This document shows positions 1-8,409 of a stretch of DNA of 64,000 nucleotides, one piece after another; the first letter of the stretch is position 1, and each line of letters opens with the position of its first letter. Below the pieces are notes generated by a model. It was not told the DNA's origin. It did no database searches and worked only from the letters and a program-made list of their open reading frames with translations. The translations under genes were made by a program, and so were the position numbers. This stretch comes from DAOPYU01 sp942493245 (lineage in GTDB: Bacteria; Sumerlaeota; Sumerlaeia; UBA8349), in assembly GCA_942493245.1 (NCBI GenBank), contig OW818685.1, positions 1 through 64,000 of the forward strand, read 5' to 3'.

Positions 1-1
1 T

Positions 2-1234
2 TTCGAGTCGTGCGTGAACAAAGTTGAATACGAGACGCCGGGCGGAACGAGGCGCACGCGCCCCTCGATTACGGGGCTGCGGTTCAAGGCGGTGTGCGAC
101 ATCTGGTCCGAGAAGCAGAAACTGGGCAAGGGGCGCATGCGCGTGGCAGGCTACAAGGACGTCAACGTCTATGAAGACTACCGTGAACTGTTGGCCAAGG
201 AGACGGACCTGGACGCGGTGATTGTGGCCACGCCCGACTGGATGCACGCCGAGCACGCCAACGCGTTCCTCGAGGCGGGCAAGCACGTCTATTGCGAGAA
301 GGAAATGTCGAACTCGCTCGAGAAGGCGAAGTCGATGGTTCTGACGGCGCGCAAGACGGGCAATCTGTTGCAGATCGGTCACCAGCGCCGCAGCAGTCCG
401 CGTTATATCCACGCGGTGAAGAATTTGATGCTGGGCGAGCGTCTGCTGGGCCGCGTGATGAACGCCTACGGCCAGTGGAACCGTGCCGTCCAGCAGGATA
501 TTGACATGGACTTCCCCGAGGACAAGCGGGTGACGTCGGAACGCCTGACTGCGTTCGGGTATGATAACTGGCGGCAGTTCCGCAACTGGCGCTGGTACAA
601 GAAGTACGGCGGCGGGCCGATCGTGGACTTGGGGTCGCACCAGATCGACATTTTCTCGTGGGTTTTCCGCGCGAACCCGAAGTCGGTAACGGCGGCGGGC
701 GGGATTGATTACTATCAGGATCACGAGTGGTACGACAACGTCATGGCCATGTTCGAGTATGAGAACGATGAGGGGACGGCGCGGGCGTTTTACCAGACGC
801 TGACGACGACGAGTCACGGCCAGTTTACCGAGAACTTCCGGGGTGAAGATGGCGCGATCGAGATTTCCGAGGTGCCGCCGAACGGCAACACGGCGGTGCG
901 CGAGGCGCATGCGCCCGTGGCGAAGTGGAGCGAGCTGGGACGGCGCGGGTGGCTCAAAACGACGGCGCGCACGATCAGCCGGACCGTGACGAAGAACACG
1001 CAACTGGATGTGAACATGACGGTCGAGGGGGACAAGTGGCCCCTGCCGATCGAGTTGAATCTGCCGGCCCACACGCCGCACTTGCAGAATTTCTTTGACG
1101 CCATCCGGCTGGGCAAGAAACTCAACTGTCCGCCGGAGATCGGCTACGAGACGGCGGTGGCGGTGCTGAAGGTGAACGAGGCGGTTGCCGCCGGGCGGAC
1201 TCTGCATTTCGAGAAAGAGGAGTTCGAGGTTTGA
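2..1234 (+). CDS. Gfo/Idh/MocA family oxidoreductase, 5' end outside window
   Basis: NAD(P)-dependent sugar or sugar-derivative oxidoreductase. The frame is open from base 2, and the N-terminal Rossmann glycine motif is missing, so the start lies upstream; the GTG at 14 is only an internal codon. The visible part has the end of the Rossmann fold, with an Asp-rich ATPDWMHAEHA segment near residue 75. The family Glu-Lys-Pro catalytic motif appears as CEKEM, with Lys at about residue 100 of the partial product and Glu replacing Pro. The C-terminal substrate domain follows, with GGGPIVDLGSHQIDIF. The stop TGA (1232-1234) lies two bases before the ATG of the multihaem cytochrome gene, so the two are probably translationally coupled. 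Family assignment is firm; the substrate is unknown. A link between this enzyme and respiratory electron transfer is inferred from context only. Confidence 0.9.
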   Translation, partial: FESCVNKVEYETPGGTRRTRPSITGLRFKAVCDIWSEKQKLGKGRMRVAGYKDVNVYEDYRELLAKETDLDAVIVATPDWMHAEHANAFLEAGKHVYCEKEMSNSLEKAKSMVLTARKTGNLLQIGHQRRSSPRYIHAVKNLMLGERLLGRVMNAYGQWNRAVQQDIDMDFPEDKRVTSERLTAFGYDNWRQFRNWRWYKKYGGGPIVDLGSHQIDIFSWVFRANPKSVTAAGGIDYYQDHEWYDNVMAMFEYENDEGTARAFYQTLTTTSHGQFTENFRGEDGAIEISEVPPNGNTAVREAHAPVAKWSELGRRGWLKTTARTISRTVTKNTQLDVNMTVEGDKWPLPIELNLPAHTPHLQNFFDAIRLGKKLNCPPEIGYETAVAVLKVNEAVAAGRTLHFEKEEFEV

Positions 1235-1236
1235 AA

Positions 1237-3777
1237 ATGAAAAGACTTCTGACAACAATCCTGCCCGTTTTTCTGGGAATAGCGGCCATGGCCGCCGCGG
1301 CCGAGGGTGAAGCCGAACGCCAGTGGGATGGCAACAAGTCCATTCCGGTCCACCGTTTCAACCTGATGGATGAAAATGGCGAGGCGATTCTGCCCGCCCA
1401 GCCCGAGACGGGTCCCGTGTCGGTGAAGCAAACCTGCGGCGCGTGTCACGACTACGCGACGATCGCCAAGGGGCGTCACTTCAACTATCTGGATCCGACC
1501 GTCAAGCCCGGGCGTATGAACCAGCCGTGGGTTCTGGTGGACGAAAAAACCGGAACGCAGCTGCCGCTGTCGTACCGGAATTGGGACGTTCCAAACATCT
1601 GGAAGCCGGATCAAGTCGGCATGACCCAGTGGGAGTTCACGAAGGCGTTTGGACGCCACCTGCCGGGTGGGGGCGCCGCCGAGCCGGAGACTCCCGAGGC
1701 GGGTAACATGCGCTGGATGGTTTCAGGTGGCGCGGAAATCAACTGCTTCGCCTGTCACAACCGTTCGGGGCGTCAGGATATGAGCGAGTGGGCCAAGCAG
1801 ATGGCGCGCGAGAACTTCCGGTGGGCCGCGACGGGCGCCAGCGGTTTGGGCGATGTAAACGGGATGGCCTCGCGCCAGAAACCGGAGTGGGACAAAGACC
1901 AGGGGCCGGCGCTCGACGATCGCAAGTACGCGATTCCGCCGTCCATCAACTACGACTCGACGCAGTTTGACAGCAAGGGCCGGGCGATGCTCTCCGTGGG
2001 CAAGCCGGACGACCAGCGCTGTCTGTTCTGCCACTCGGTGGCGCAGGCGGGCGAAGAGCGCGAGCATTCGATGGGGGATATCCACTCGGCGAAGGGGTTG
2101 GGTTGCGCGGATTGTCACAAGAATGGGTTGGATCACGACGTTTCGCGCGGCGATGAGAAAATAGCGGCGGCGGACACCGCTCCGGCGGGCAAGGAAGCGG
2201 CTTCCGAGAGTACGGAAAAAGAAGCGGGGTCTATGGATTTGTCGTGCCGTGGGTGCCACCTCGGTGATGCGAAACCCAAGACGCTTGCGGACCGGGGCGG
2301 CTGGCATGCGGCGCCGCGTCCGGAGCACAAGAACCTGCCGGCGATTCACTTGGAGAAGATGACCTGTACGTCGTGCCACTCGGGCGTGCTGCCGCAGGCG
2401 CAGGCGACGCAGGTGCGCACGGCGCGGGCGAACCGCACGGGGATTCACGGGCGGGCGCAATGGTTCACCGATTCGCCGTACATTGTCGAGCCGGTGTTCA
2501 AGAAGGGCGCCGATGGCAAGATCGGGCCGTACCGGATGATGTGGCCGGCCTTCTGGGCGCGCATCGAGGGTGAGAAGGTGACGCCTTTGAAACCCGAAGT
2601 GGTCCAGAAGGTGGGAACAGGCGTGCTGGATGCTCAGGAACAGGTGGCGTTGCAGCTGTCGGCGCTGGGCAGCGGTCTGGCTGAGCTGGCCGCGGCGGAC
2701 CCGACCTCGGGTGGGGAAGCGGTCCTTTTGACTCCGGGCAAGTTGTTCCGGGCGGATGCCGAAGGGCGGCTCGATATGAGCGAGTCGAAGACGACGATGA
2801 CGGTGACGACGATGGTGTGGGCGCGGGATCTGAATGGGAAAATCCGTCCGCTTTTGAAGACGTTCAACGAGATGGGCGATGCGGAGCGGACCTCGATTCT
2901 CACCCTGCTCAAGGCGCTCGATCCGCAGGATGCGGCAAAACCGCAGCCGGTGTTGCGCTACAAGGGCAAGCAGTATGCGTTGGAGGTTATGCCGACGTTG
3001 TCGCCGGACGACGAGACGTCGGGCGCGGCGGTCAAGGCTGAAAACCAGGCGAAGTTCGACGCGTGGGAAAAGGACCCGAAGGCCGTCGAGAAGGCGATCT
3101 ACGAGGTCGAGGGCGAGTTCTCCGAGGATGGCGTCAAGGTTAAGAAGCCGTTGCTTTTCCGTTGGGATTTCACACAGGGCCTGTCGGTGAAAGATTCGGC
3201 GGAGGCCAAGGGCGACGAGATGCTGTTGGGTTGGCTGAGTGCTGACGGCAAGTTCTCGCCTCTGGTGTCGGAACTGGTGGCGCGCACGGTGTCGGCGGTG
3301 ACGGATCAGGCGCAGCCGTTGACCGAGGAGCAGGTGGGTGCGATGCTTCAGGCTCTGGCCGCTCAGGAAAAGGGTGAATATGGCTTTGTGGCGCAGGGTA
3401 AACTGTTCCGCGCGGGCCAGGATGGCAAGTTGACGGCTTCGGACCACAAGGTGGCCGAGGCGGTGTCGTGGCCGCTGGCGCACGACGTGCGGCCGGCCAG
3501 TCAGGCGCTGGGCGCGGCGACGTGTACGGACTGCCACGCGAAGGACGCCCCGTTCTACTTCGGCGAGGTGGCCGCGACCGGTCCGCTTCAGACGAAACTG
3601 GGCGCGACGGCCCAGATGAAGGACGTGATGCAGGCCGACGAGGCCCAGATCGAGCAGCAGGAGTATTCGCTCGTGATGAAGGGTTTCTTCTGGCTGATCG
3701 TGGGGACGATGACGTTGTTGATTGCGCATATCATCGTGGATGCGATCCGGCGCGTCGAGAAGAAGTTCCCGGCGTAA
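1237..3777 (+). CDS. Membrane-anchored seven-haem cytochrome c
   Basis: The 846-residue product has a signal peptide (charged MKR, then a hydrophobic run ending in Ala-rich sequence near residue 22). It has seven CxxCH haem-binding motifs, starting near residues 67 (CGACH), 170 (CFACH), 262 (CLFCH), 290 (CADCH), 337 (CRGCH), 377 (CTSCH) and 763 (CTDCH). A C-terminal transmembrane helix (about residues 810-830) is followed by a short basic tail. The large haem-free stretch between residues 380 and 760 is unusual and could be a separate fold. ATG 1237 is chosen over TTG 1231 because it begins the signal peptide and follows GAGGAG at 1216. The protein should sit outside the membrane with a C-terminal anchor and pass electrons to or from the cytochrome b encoded next. 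The exact redox partner is unknown. Confidence 0.9.
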   Translation: MKRLLTTILPVFLGIAAMAAAAEGEAERQWDGNKSIPVHRFNLMDENGEAILPAQPETGPVSVKQTCGACHDYATIAKGRHFNYLDPTVKPGRMNQPWVLVDEKTGTQLPLSYRNWDVPNIWKPDQVGMTQWEFTKAFGRHLPGGGAAEPETPEAGNMRWMVSGGAEINCFACHNRSGRQDMSEWAKQMARENFRWAATGASGLGDVNGMASRQKPEWDKDQGPALDDRKYAIPPSINYDSTQFDSKGRAMLSVGKPDDQRCLFCHSVAQAGEEREHSMGDIHSAKGLGCADCHKNGLDHDVSRGDEKIAAADTAPAGKEAASESTEKEAGSMDLSCRGCHLGDAKPKTLADRGGWHAAPRPEHKNLPAIHLEKMTCTSCHSGVLPQAQATQVRTARANRTGIHGRAQWFTDSPYIVEPVFKKGADGKIGPYRMMWPAFWARIEGEKVTPLKPEVVQKVGTGVLDAQEQVALQLSALGSGLAELAAADPTSGGEAVLLTPGKLFRADAEGRLDMSESKTTMTVTTMVWARDLNGKIRPLLKTFNEMGDAERTSILTLLKALDPQDAAKPQPVLRYKGKQYALEVMPTLSPDDETSGAAVKAENQAKFDAWEKDPKAVEKAIYEVEGEFSEDGVKVKKPLLFRWDFTQGLSVKDSAEAKGDEMLLGWLSADGKFSPLVSELVARTVSAVTDQAQPLTEEQVGAMLQALAAQEKGEYGFVAQGKLFRAGQDGKLTASDHKVAEAVSWPLAHDVRPASQALGAATCTDCHAKDAPFYFGEVAATGPLQTKLGATAQMKDVMQADEAQIEQQEYSLVMKGFFWLIVGTMTLLIAHIIVDAIRRVEKKFPA

Positions 3778-3872
3778 TGAATGACAGGCGTGTGGGGGCG
3801 CCCTCCGGCCCGGAGAAGCATCGCGGGCCGGAGAGCGCGCCGCCGGTCGGTGGGAAGGAGTGTGGCTAGGTT

Positions 3873-4607
3873 ATGGCTGAAAACGGGAAACAGGGCGCAG
3901 CGGGTGGAACGGTGTATTTTGAACGGTTCAACTTGCAGTTCCGCCTCCAACATATCATTCTTTTCACGAGCGTTATCGCGCTGGTGTTGACGGGTATTCC
4001 GTTGTGGTTTCTGGGGCGTCCGGATTGGATTCCGTGGGGACAGAATGCGTTTCAGGTACCGGGTTTTCTGGAGAAGTGCCGGGTGGCGCATCGGGTGGCC
4101 GGTTTGGCGCTGACTGCGGTGTCCGTTTATCACATGATCTATGTGATGGGGACGCGCGAAGGGCGGCGGAATTTCTTTCTGTTGATGCCGACGCCGAAGG
4201 ACTTCCTGGATGTGTTCCAGAATTCGCTTTATTTTCTGCATCTGACGGACAAGCGGCCGAAGTTCGGGCGGTTCACGTACTACGAGAAGTTCGATTACTG
4301 GGCGGTCTATTGGGGTTGTGTGATCATGATCGGGACGGGGTTCAGCCTGTGGTTCAGCGACATCGTGACCCAGTACCTGCCGTGGCTGACCTTCAAGTTG
4401 TCCGCGCTGGTGCATGCGGACGAGGCTATCCTGTGCGCGTTGGCGTTGTTTGTCTGGCATTTCTATAATGTGCATTACATGCCGGGGCGTTTCCCCGGAA
4501 CGCTGCTGTTTCTGCACGGGCGCATGTCGCGTGAGGAGATGCAGCACGAGCATCCGCTTGAGTACGAGCAGTTGATGAAAAAGCAGGACGGGGAACCGGG
4601 GAAGTAA
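3873..4607 (+). CDS. Membrane cytochrome b subunit (formate dehydrogenase gamma / b561 type)
   Basis: The 244-residue integral membrane protein has about four hydrophobic helices, near residues 25-47, 70-93, 143-165 and 180-200. Histidines suited to haem b ligation or quinone-site roles occur at 27, 73, 87, 181, 196 and 201. The pattern FRLQHIILFTS near the N-terminus and WHFYNVHYMP near the C-terminus is typical of di-haem cytochrome b subunits of periplasmic dehydrogenases and reductases. It starts 95 bases after the multihaem cytochrome c stop. The likely job, inferred from the family and position, is to exchange electrons between the quinone pool and the multihaem protein. No catalytic molybdopterin subunit is nearby, which argues against a conventional formate dehydrogenase. 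Confidence 0.85.
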   Translation: MAENGKQGAAGGTVYFERFNLQFRLQHIILFTSVIALVLTGIPLWFLGRPDWIPWGQNAFQVPGFLEKCRVAHRVAGLALTAVSVYHMIYVMGTREGRRNFFLLMPTPKDFLDVFQNSLYFLHLTDKRPKFGRFTYYEKFDYWAVYWGCVIMIGTGFSLWFSDIVTQYLPWLTFKLSALVHADEAILCALALFVWHFYNVHYMPGRFPGTLLFLHGRMSREEMQHEHPLEYEQLMKKQDGEPGK

Positions 4608-5013
4608 CCTCGGCGGGTTTTTCCACGGCTCTTCGGAAGCGCTCCAGACAGATTCAGAACCGGCCGGCGCCGGGCCTTCACGGGTCCGACGCTTTGCCGT
4701 GTGTGGGATGCAAAAGCGGGGGAAGGGTCCGCCGCTGGAAAATTAAAGTTGCATTGTGGGAAAATCGCGGGAAAAATGCGGTGAATCGTTCAGGTCTCAC
4801 CCGGGCGCTCCAAAGGTTCCCGCGTATGTTTCACATCGCGGGTGTTGAAAAACAAACAGAGCATGCAGTCGTTCGTTGTCGCAGATAGGGTGTCAATCCT
4901 TATACTTGCTGAGGTCAGGATTCGCGGTTGGTGGCGTTTTGCCGAGCGGTCCGGTGTCTGGGGGTTGGACGGCCGGCCCCTGGTTATCCAGTTGGTTGTG
5001 AGGAATGGGTGTT
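4608..5013. other. Intergenic stretch without recognisable gene
   Basis: About 400 bases between the cytochrome b stop and the oxidoreductase relic. Short open frames here have no recognisable family or good ribosome site. No convincing terminator with a T-run was seen. It may hold the old promoter of the relic gene. Confidence 0.5.
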
Positions 5014-5244
5014 ATGGAGAAAGGCTTCTGAATCGCAGGAGTTTCGTGTAAGGGGGTGGCGGCTGGGTCGAATTTTGTGGACTATTCGGCGTATTTGGCG
5101 GAATTTGTGTTGCTTGGAAACTTGGCAATTCGGGTGGGCAAAAAAATAGAGTACGACACGGCTCGGGGTGAAGTGTTGAATTGTCCCGAAGCGAAGCAGT
5201 TCTTGAAGCGGAAGTACCGCCGCGTAGCGCAAGTGGAGGAGTAA
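5014..5244 (+). pseudogene. Internally deleted, frameshifted Gfo/Idh/MocA oxidoreductase relic
   Basis: Two ends of a Tat-type Gfo/Idh/MocA gene are joined with the middle missing. Near 5027-5047, in one frame, the sequence reads LLNRRSFV, matching the Tat start (LNRRSFMKG) of the intact gene at 6945. After one extra base the reading shifts to the 5056 frame. It then reads KGVAAGSNFVDYSAYLAEFV and continues as the family's C-terminus to a stop at 5244. This aligns with PGSNFLDYSTYLTEFV and the following residues of the downstream paralogues. Roughly 400 residues appear to be lost between the KGxAA and GSNF positions. The ATG at 5014 meets a TGA at 5029. It is a relic of a third tandem copy of the two genes that follow, and is not expected to make an enzyme. 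Confidence 0.85.
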
Positions 5245-5446
5245 AAACCGGGTTTCGGGACTCACGCGGAACACGGACGCCGGAACGGGTGCTGGACACG
5301 GGTCTTTTCCCGAAGTCGCCTGTCGAGGGACGAGCGGGGAGGATGTTTTCCGGATACCGGGCAATGGCCCCCGTGTTTCGTTTATTCGTGCCCCCTTTAG
5401 GAGAGGCACTTCAATCCATTTCAGGATCAGGTAAGGAGTTGAGGTT

Positions 5447-6904
5447 ATGGAGACGAAGAATCTGGACCGCAGAAGTTTCATGAAGGGGGCGGCTGCGCTT
5501 GTGGGGTTGGCCAGTCTGTCGGGTTGCGCCCAAATGGGATTGAAGGGGTTTGGCGAGGCCGAAGTGACCAGCGCCGCCAAACCGAAGCCGATCTCGGGCA
5601 AGATTCGCCTGGCGGGTGTGGGTTGCGGAGGCAAAGGTTCGAGCGACATCGGAAATTCGGCCGAGGCCGGGTGTGAAATCGTCGCGTTGTGCGATGTGGA
5701 CGAGCGGCAGGCTGCCGGCACGCGCGAGAAATTCCCGAAGGCGAAGTTCTTCAAAGACTACCGCGTGATGCTCAAGGAAATGGGCGATCAGATTGACGCC
5801 GTGACCGTTTCGACCCCCGACCACATGCACTTCCACGTGGCGGCGATGGCGATTCAGATGGGCAAGCACGTTTATGTTCAGAAACCGTTGACGCACAGCA
5901 TCTGGGAGGCGCAGGAACTGCGCCGCCTGGCCGCCAAGCATGGTGTGGTGACCCAGATGGGGAACCAGGGCCACGCGGGCGAAGGGATCCGTCTGGTGAA
6001 AGAGTGGGTGGATGCGGGCACATTGGGCGAAATCAAGCTGGCGCACGTGTGGACAAACCGTCCGATCTGGCCGCAGGGCCTCGAGCGCCCCGCGGGCGAG
6101 GATACCGTTCCGAAGGAATTGGACTGGAACCTGTGGCTGGGTACGGCTCCCATGCGTCCCTTTAAGGACAAATGGCCGGAAAAATCCTTGTGGAAAGATC
6201 AGGATATCAAGGGGCAGAACGTGTATGTGCCGTTCGCGTGGCGCGGGTTCTGGGACTTCGGCACCGGCGCTCTGGGCGACATGGGCTGCCACACGATGGA
6301 CGCGGTGTTCTGGGCTTTGAACATCAAGGAAGCCATGACGTCGGGCCAGGACATCGTCGTGACGGCCAAGTCCGGCGCGTTCAGCAAGGATATGGCGCCC
6401 GAGTGGGAAGAAGTGATCTATGAAGTCCCGGCTCGCGGCAAGATGGCGGCCTGTACGGTGACGTGGCGCGCGGGCGGCAAGAAGCCCGACCTGCCCAAGG
6501 GGTTGGACAAAGTGGGCGACAGCGGCCAGTTGATCATCGGCAGCAAGATGACGATCTACGACGGAACGGACTACTGCGAAAGCCCGCGTCCGGTCAATGA
6601 AACGCCCGAGAAGACCAAAGAGGACGTCAAGACGGTCAAGGCCGTTGCGAAGACGCTCCCGCGCGCCACGAAGAGCAACCCGCACATCGAGTGGGTCGAG
6701 GCCATTCAGAAGGGCGACGCGCACCATCCGGGGTCGAACTTCCTCGATTACTCGACCTACCTGACGGAATTTGTAATCCTGGGCAACCTGGCTGTCCGTT
6801 CGGGCAAAAAAGTCGTCTGGAACTCGAAGGCGTGCAAGGTCAAGAACCTCATGGGCGCTTTCTCCGCGACGAAGTACGTGAAGCACGAGTACCGCAAGTT
6901 CTGA
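5447..6904 (+). CDS. Tat-exported Gfo/Idh/MocA family oxidoreductase, putative lipoprotein
   Basis: The 485-residue dehydrogenase has a twin-arginine signal (DRRSFMKG, residues 7-14), a hydrophobic stretch and a possible lipobox LSGC ending at Cys27. It may therefore be exported folded with its nicotinamide cofactor and then anchored. The Rossmann start IRLAGVGCGGKGSSD lies near residue 50. The catalytic EKP motif reads VQKPLTHS with Lys146, so Glu is replaced by Gln. The C-terminal domain contains GALGDMGCHTMDAVFW. The Glu change is shared with the next gene, so it is probably a subfamily trait rather than decay. It lies in a run with the next gene (40-base gap) and the TIM-barrel/DUF1080 gene. 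The likely reaction is oxidation of a sugar hydroxyl in the cell envelope; the substrate is unknown. Confidence 0.9.
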   Translation: METKNLDRRSFMKGAAALVGLASLSGCAQMGLKGFGEAEVTSAAKPKPISGKIRLAGVGCGGKGSSDIGNSAEAGCEIVALCDVDERQAAGTREKFPKAKFFKDYRVMLKEMGDQIDAVTVSTPDHMHFHVAAMAIQMGKHVYVQKPLTHSIWEAQELRRLAAKHGVVTQMGNQGHAGEGIRLVKEWVDAGTLGEIKLAHVWTNRPIWPQGLERPAGEDTVPKELDWNLWLGTAPMRPFKDKWPEKSLWKDQDIKGQNVYVPFAWRGFWDFGTGALGDMGCHTMDAVFWALNIKEAMTSGQDIVVTAKSGAFSKDMAPEWEEVIYEVPARGKMAACTVTWRAGGKKPDLPKGLDKVGDSGQLIIGSKMTIYDGTDYCESPRPVNETPEKTKEDVKTVKAVAKTLPRATKSNPHIEWVEAIQKGDAHHPGSNFLDYSTYLTEFVILGNLAVRSGKKVVWNSKACKVKNLMGAFSATKYVKHEYRKF

Positions 6905-6944
6905 GAGTGAACCATTCCGAGATTCGGATGAAGGGATCGAGACG

Positions 6945-8378
6945 ATGAAACAGAACCTGAATCGCAGAAGTTTCATGAAGGGTCTGGCGGCGCTGGCGGG
7001 GGTCTCCACGCTCAGTTCGATGGGCGCGCTCGCGTTCGGCCAGGAAGTGCGCAAGCCGGGCAAGCTGGGCGACAAGATCCGCGTGGCGGCGGTTGGCGCC
7101 GGCGGTAAGGGCGAGGAGGACATTCCGGGCGTGGTGGCCGCGGGTGCGGTCATCGTGGCGTTGTGCGACGTGGATGAGCGCCGGTGCAAGGCGATGCGCG
7201 AGAAATTTCCTTCCGCGAAGTTCTACAAGGACTTCCGCAAAATGCTGACCGAGATGGACGCCGAGATTGACGCCGTGACGGTCACAACACCCGACCACAT
7301 GCACTTCCCGGTGGCCAAGATGGCCATCGAGATGGGCAAGCACGTCTATGTCCAGAAACCGCTGACGCACAGCATCTGGGAGGCGCAGGAACTGCGCCGC
7401 CTGGTGGCCAAGCATGGCGTCGTGTCGCAGATGGGCAACCAGGGCCACGCCAGCGACGGCGTGCGCCAGGTGCGCGAGTGGGTGCAGGCGGGCGTGATCG
7501 GCGATGTGACGGAAGCGCACATCTGGACGAACCGTCCGGTCTGGCCGCAGGCCATGAAGCGGCCCGAGAAGACGGACCCGGTGCGCAAGGACCTGGACTG
7601 GAACCTGTGGCTGGGCGTGGCGCCCGAGCGTCCGTTCCAGGACGAGTGGCCCGCCGGAACGAAATATCGCGACAAAGACATCAAGGACATGTTCGCCACC
7701 CAGATCTACGCTCCCTTCAACTGGCGCGGGTACTGGGACTTCGGAACGGGCGCGCTGGGCGACATGGGGTGCCACATCATGGACGCCGCGTTCTGGGCGC
7801 TGGACATCAAGGAAGCCATGATCGCGGGTCAGGACATCGAGGTCGAGGCCGAATCGGCGGGGATGACGGACGACATGGGGCCGGACTGGGAAATCGTGAA
7901 GTACAGCATCCCGGCCCGTGGCAAAATGCCCGCGTGCAAACTGACGTGGTACAGCGGCGGCAAAAAACCGCCGCGTCCGAAGGATCTCGAAGAGAAGGCC
8001 GAGTTGTCCATCGGCGGGAATCTTATGTACGGCACGAAGGGGACGATCTACGACACGTCGGACTATTGCGACAGCCCGCGCCTGCTCCCCTACTCGCTCA
8101 TGAAGGAACGCAACCCGATCAAGAACGTGCCCAAGACGATTCCGCGCGCGCCCAAGAACGATCCGTACTGCGACTGGGTCGAGGCGATCAAGAAGGGCGA
8201 TGCGCATCTGCCCGGCTCGAACATCATGGACTACGCCGGTTACCTGTCGGAGTTCGTGATCCTGGGCAACCTGGCCATCCGCTCGGGTAAGAAGATCGTG
8301 TGGAACTCGAAAGATTGCACGGTCAAGAACATGCCCGAGGCGATGCAGTATGTGAAGAAGTCGTACCGCGCGTTCTGA
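6945..8378 (+). CDS. Tat-exported Gfo/Idh/MocA family oxidoreductase, paralogue of preceding gene
   Basis: The 477-residue product is clearly a duplicate of the gene at 5447: the signal (LNRRSFMKGLAAL), the motif block VQKPLTHSIWEAQELRRL with Lys138, and the C-terminal PGSNIMDYAGYLSEF segment all match. The Rossmann motif IRVAAVGAGGKGEED is near residue 46. Unlike its neighbour it lacks an obvious lipobox Cys; the signal ends near AFGQE, suggesting release by signal peptidase I. GALGDMGCHIMDAAFW marks the substrate domain. The gene is 31 bases upstream of the TIM-barrel/DUF1080 gene and probably co-transcribed with it. The two paralogues may act on different sugars or form a mixed oligomer; both are inference. 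Confidence 0.9.
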   Translation: MKQNLNRRSFMKGLAALAGVSTLSSMGALAFGQEVRKPGKLGDKIRVAAVGAGGKGEEDIPGVVAAGAVIVALCDVDERRCKAMREKFPSAKFYKDFRKMLTEMDAEIDAVTVTTPDHMHFPVAKMAIEMGKHVYVQKPLTHSIWEAQELRRLVAKHGVVSQMGNQGHASDGVRQVREWVQAGVIGDVTEAHIWTNRPVWPQAMKRPEKTDPVRKDLDWNLWLGVAPERPFQDEWPAGTKYRDKDIKDMFATQIYAPFNWRGYWDFGTGALGDMGCHIMDAAFWALDIKEAMIAGQDIEVEAESAGMTDDMGPDWEIVKYSIPARGKMPACKLTWYSGGKKPPRPKDLEEKAELSIGGNLMYGTKGTIYDTSDYCDSPRLLPYSLMKERNPIKNVPKTIPRAPKNDPYCDWVEAIKKGDAHLPGSNIMDYAGYLSEFVILGNLAIRSGKKIVWNSKDCTVKNMPEAMQYVKKSYRAF

Positions 8379-8409
8379 GCGTAAAAGACAACAGAAGGAG
8401 AACCGGGAA

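Noticed and set aside
1723..3729. 668-codon minus-strand open frame
   Set aside because: Antisense shadow of the multihaem cytochrome gene, whose seven haem motifs and signal peptide settle the coding strand.
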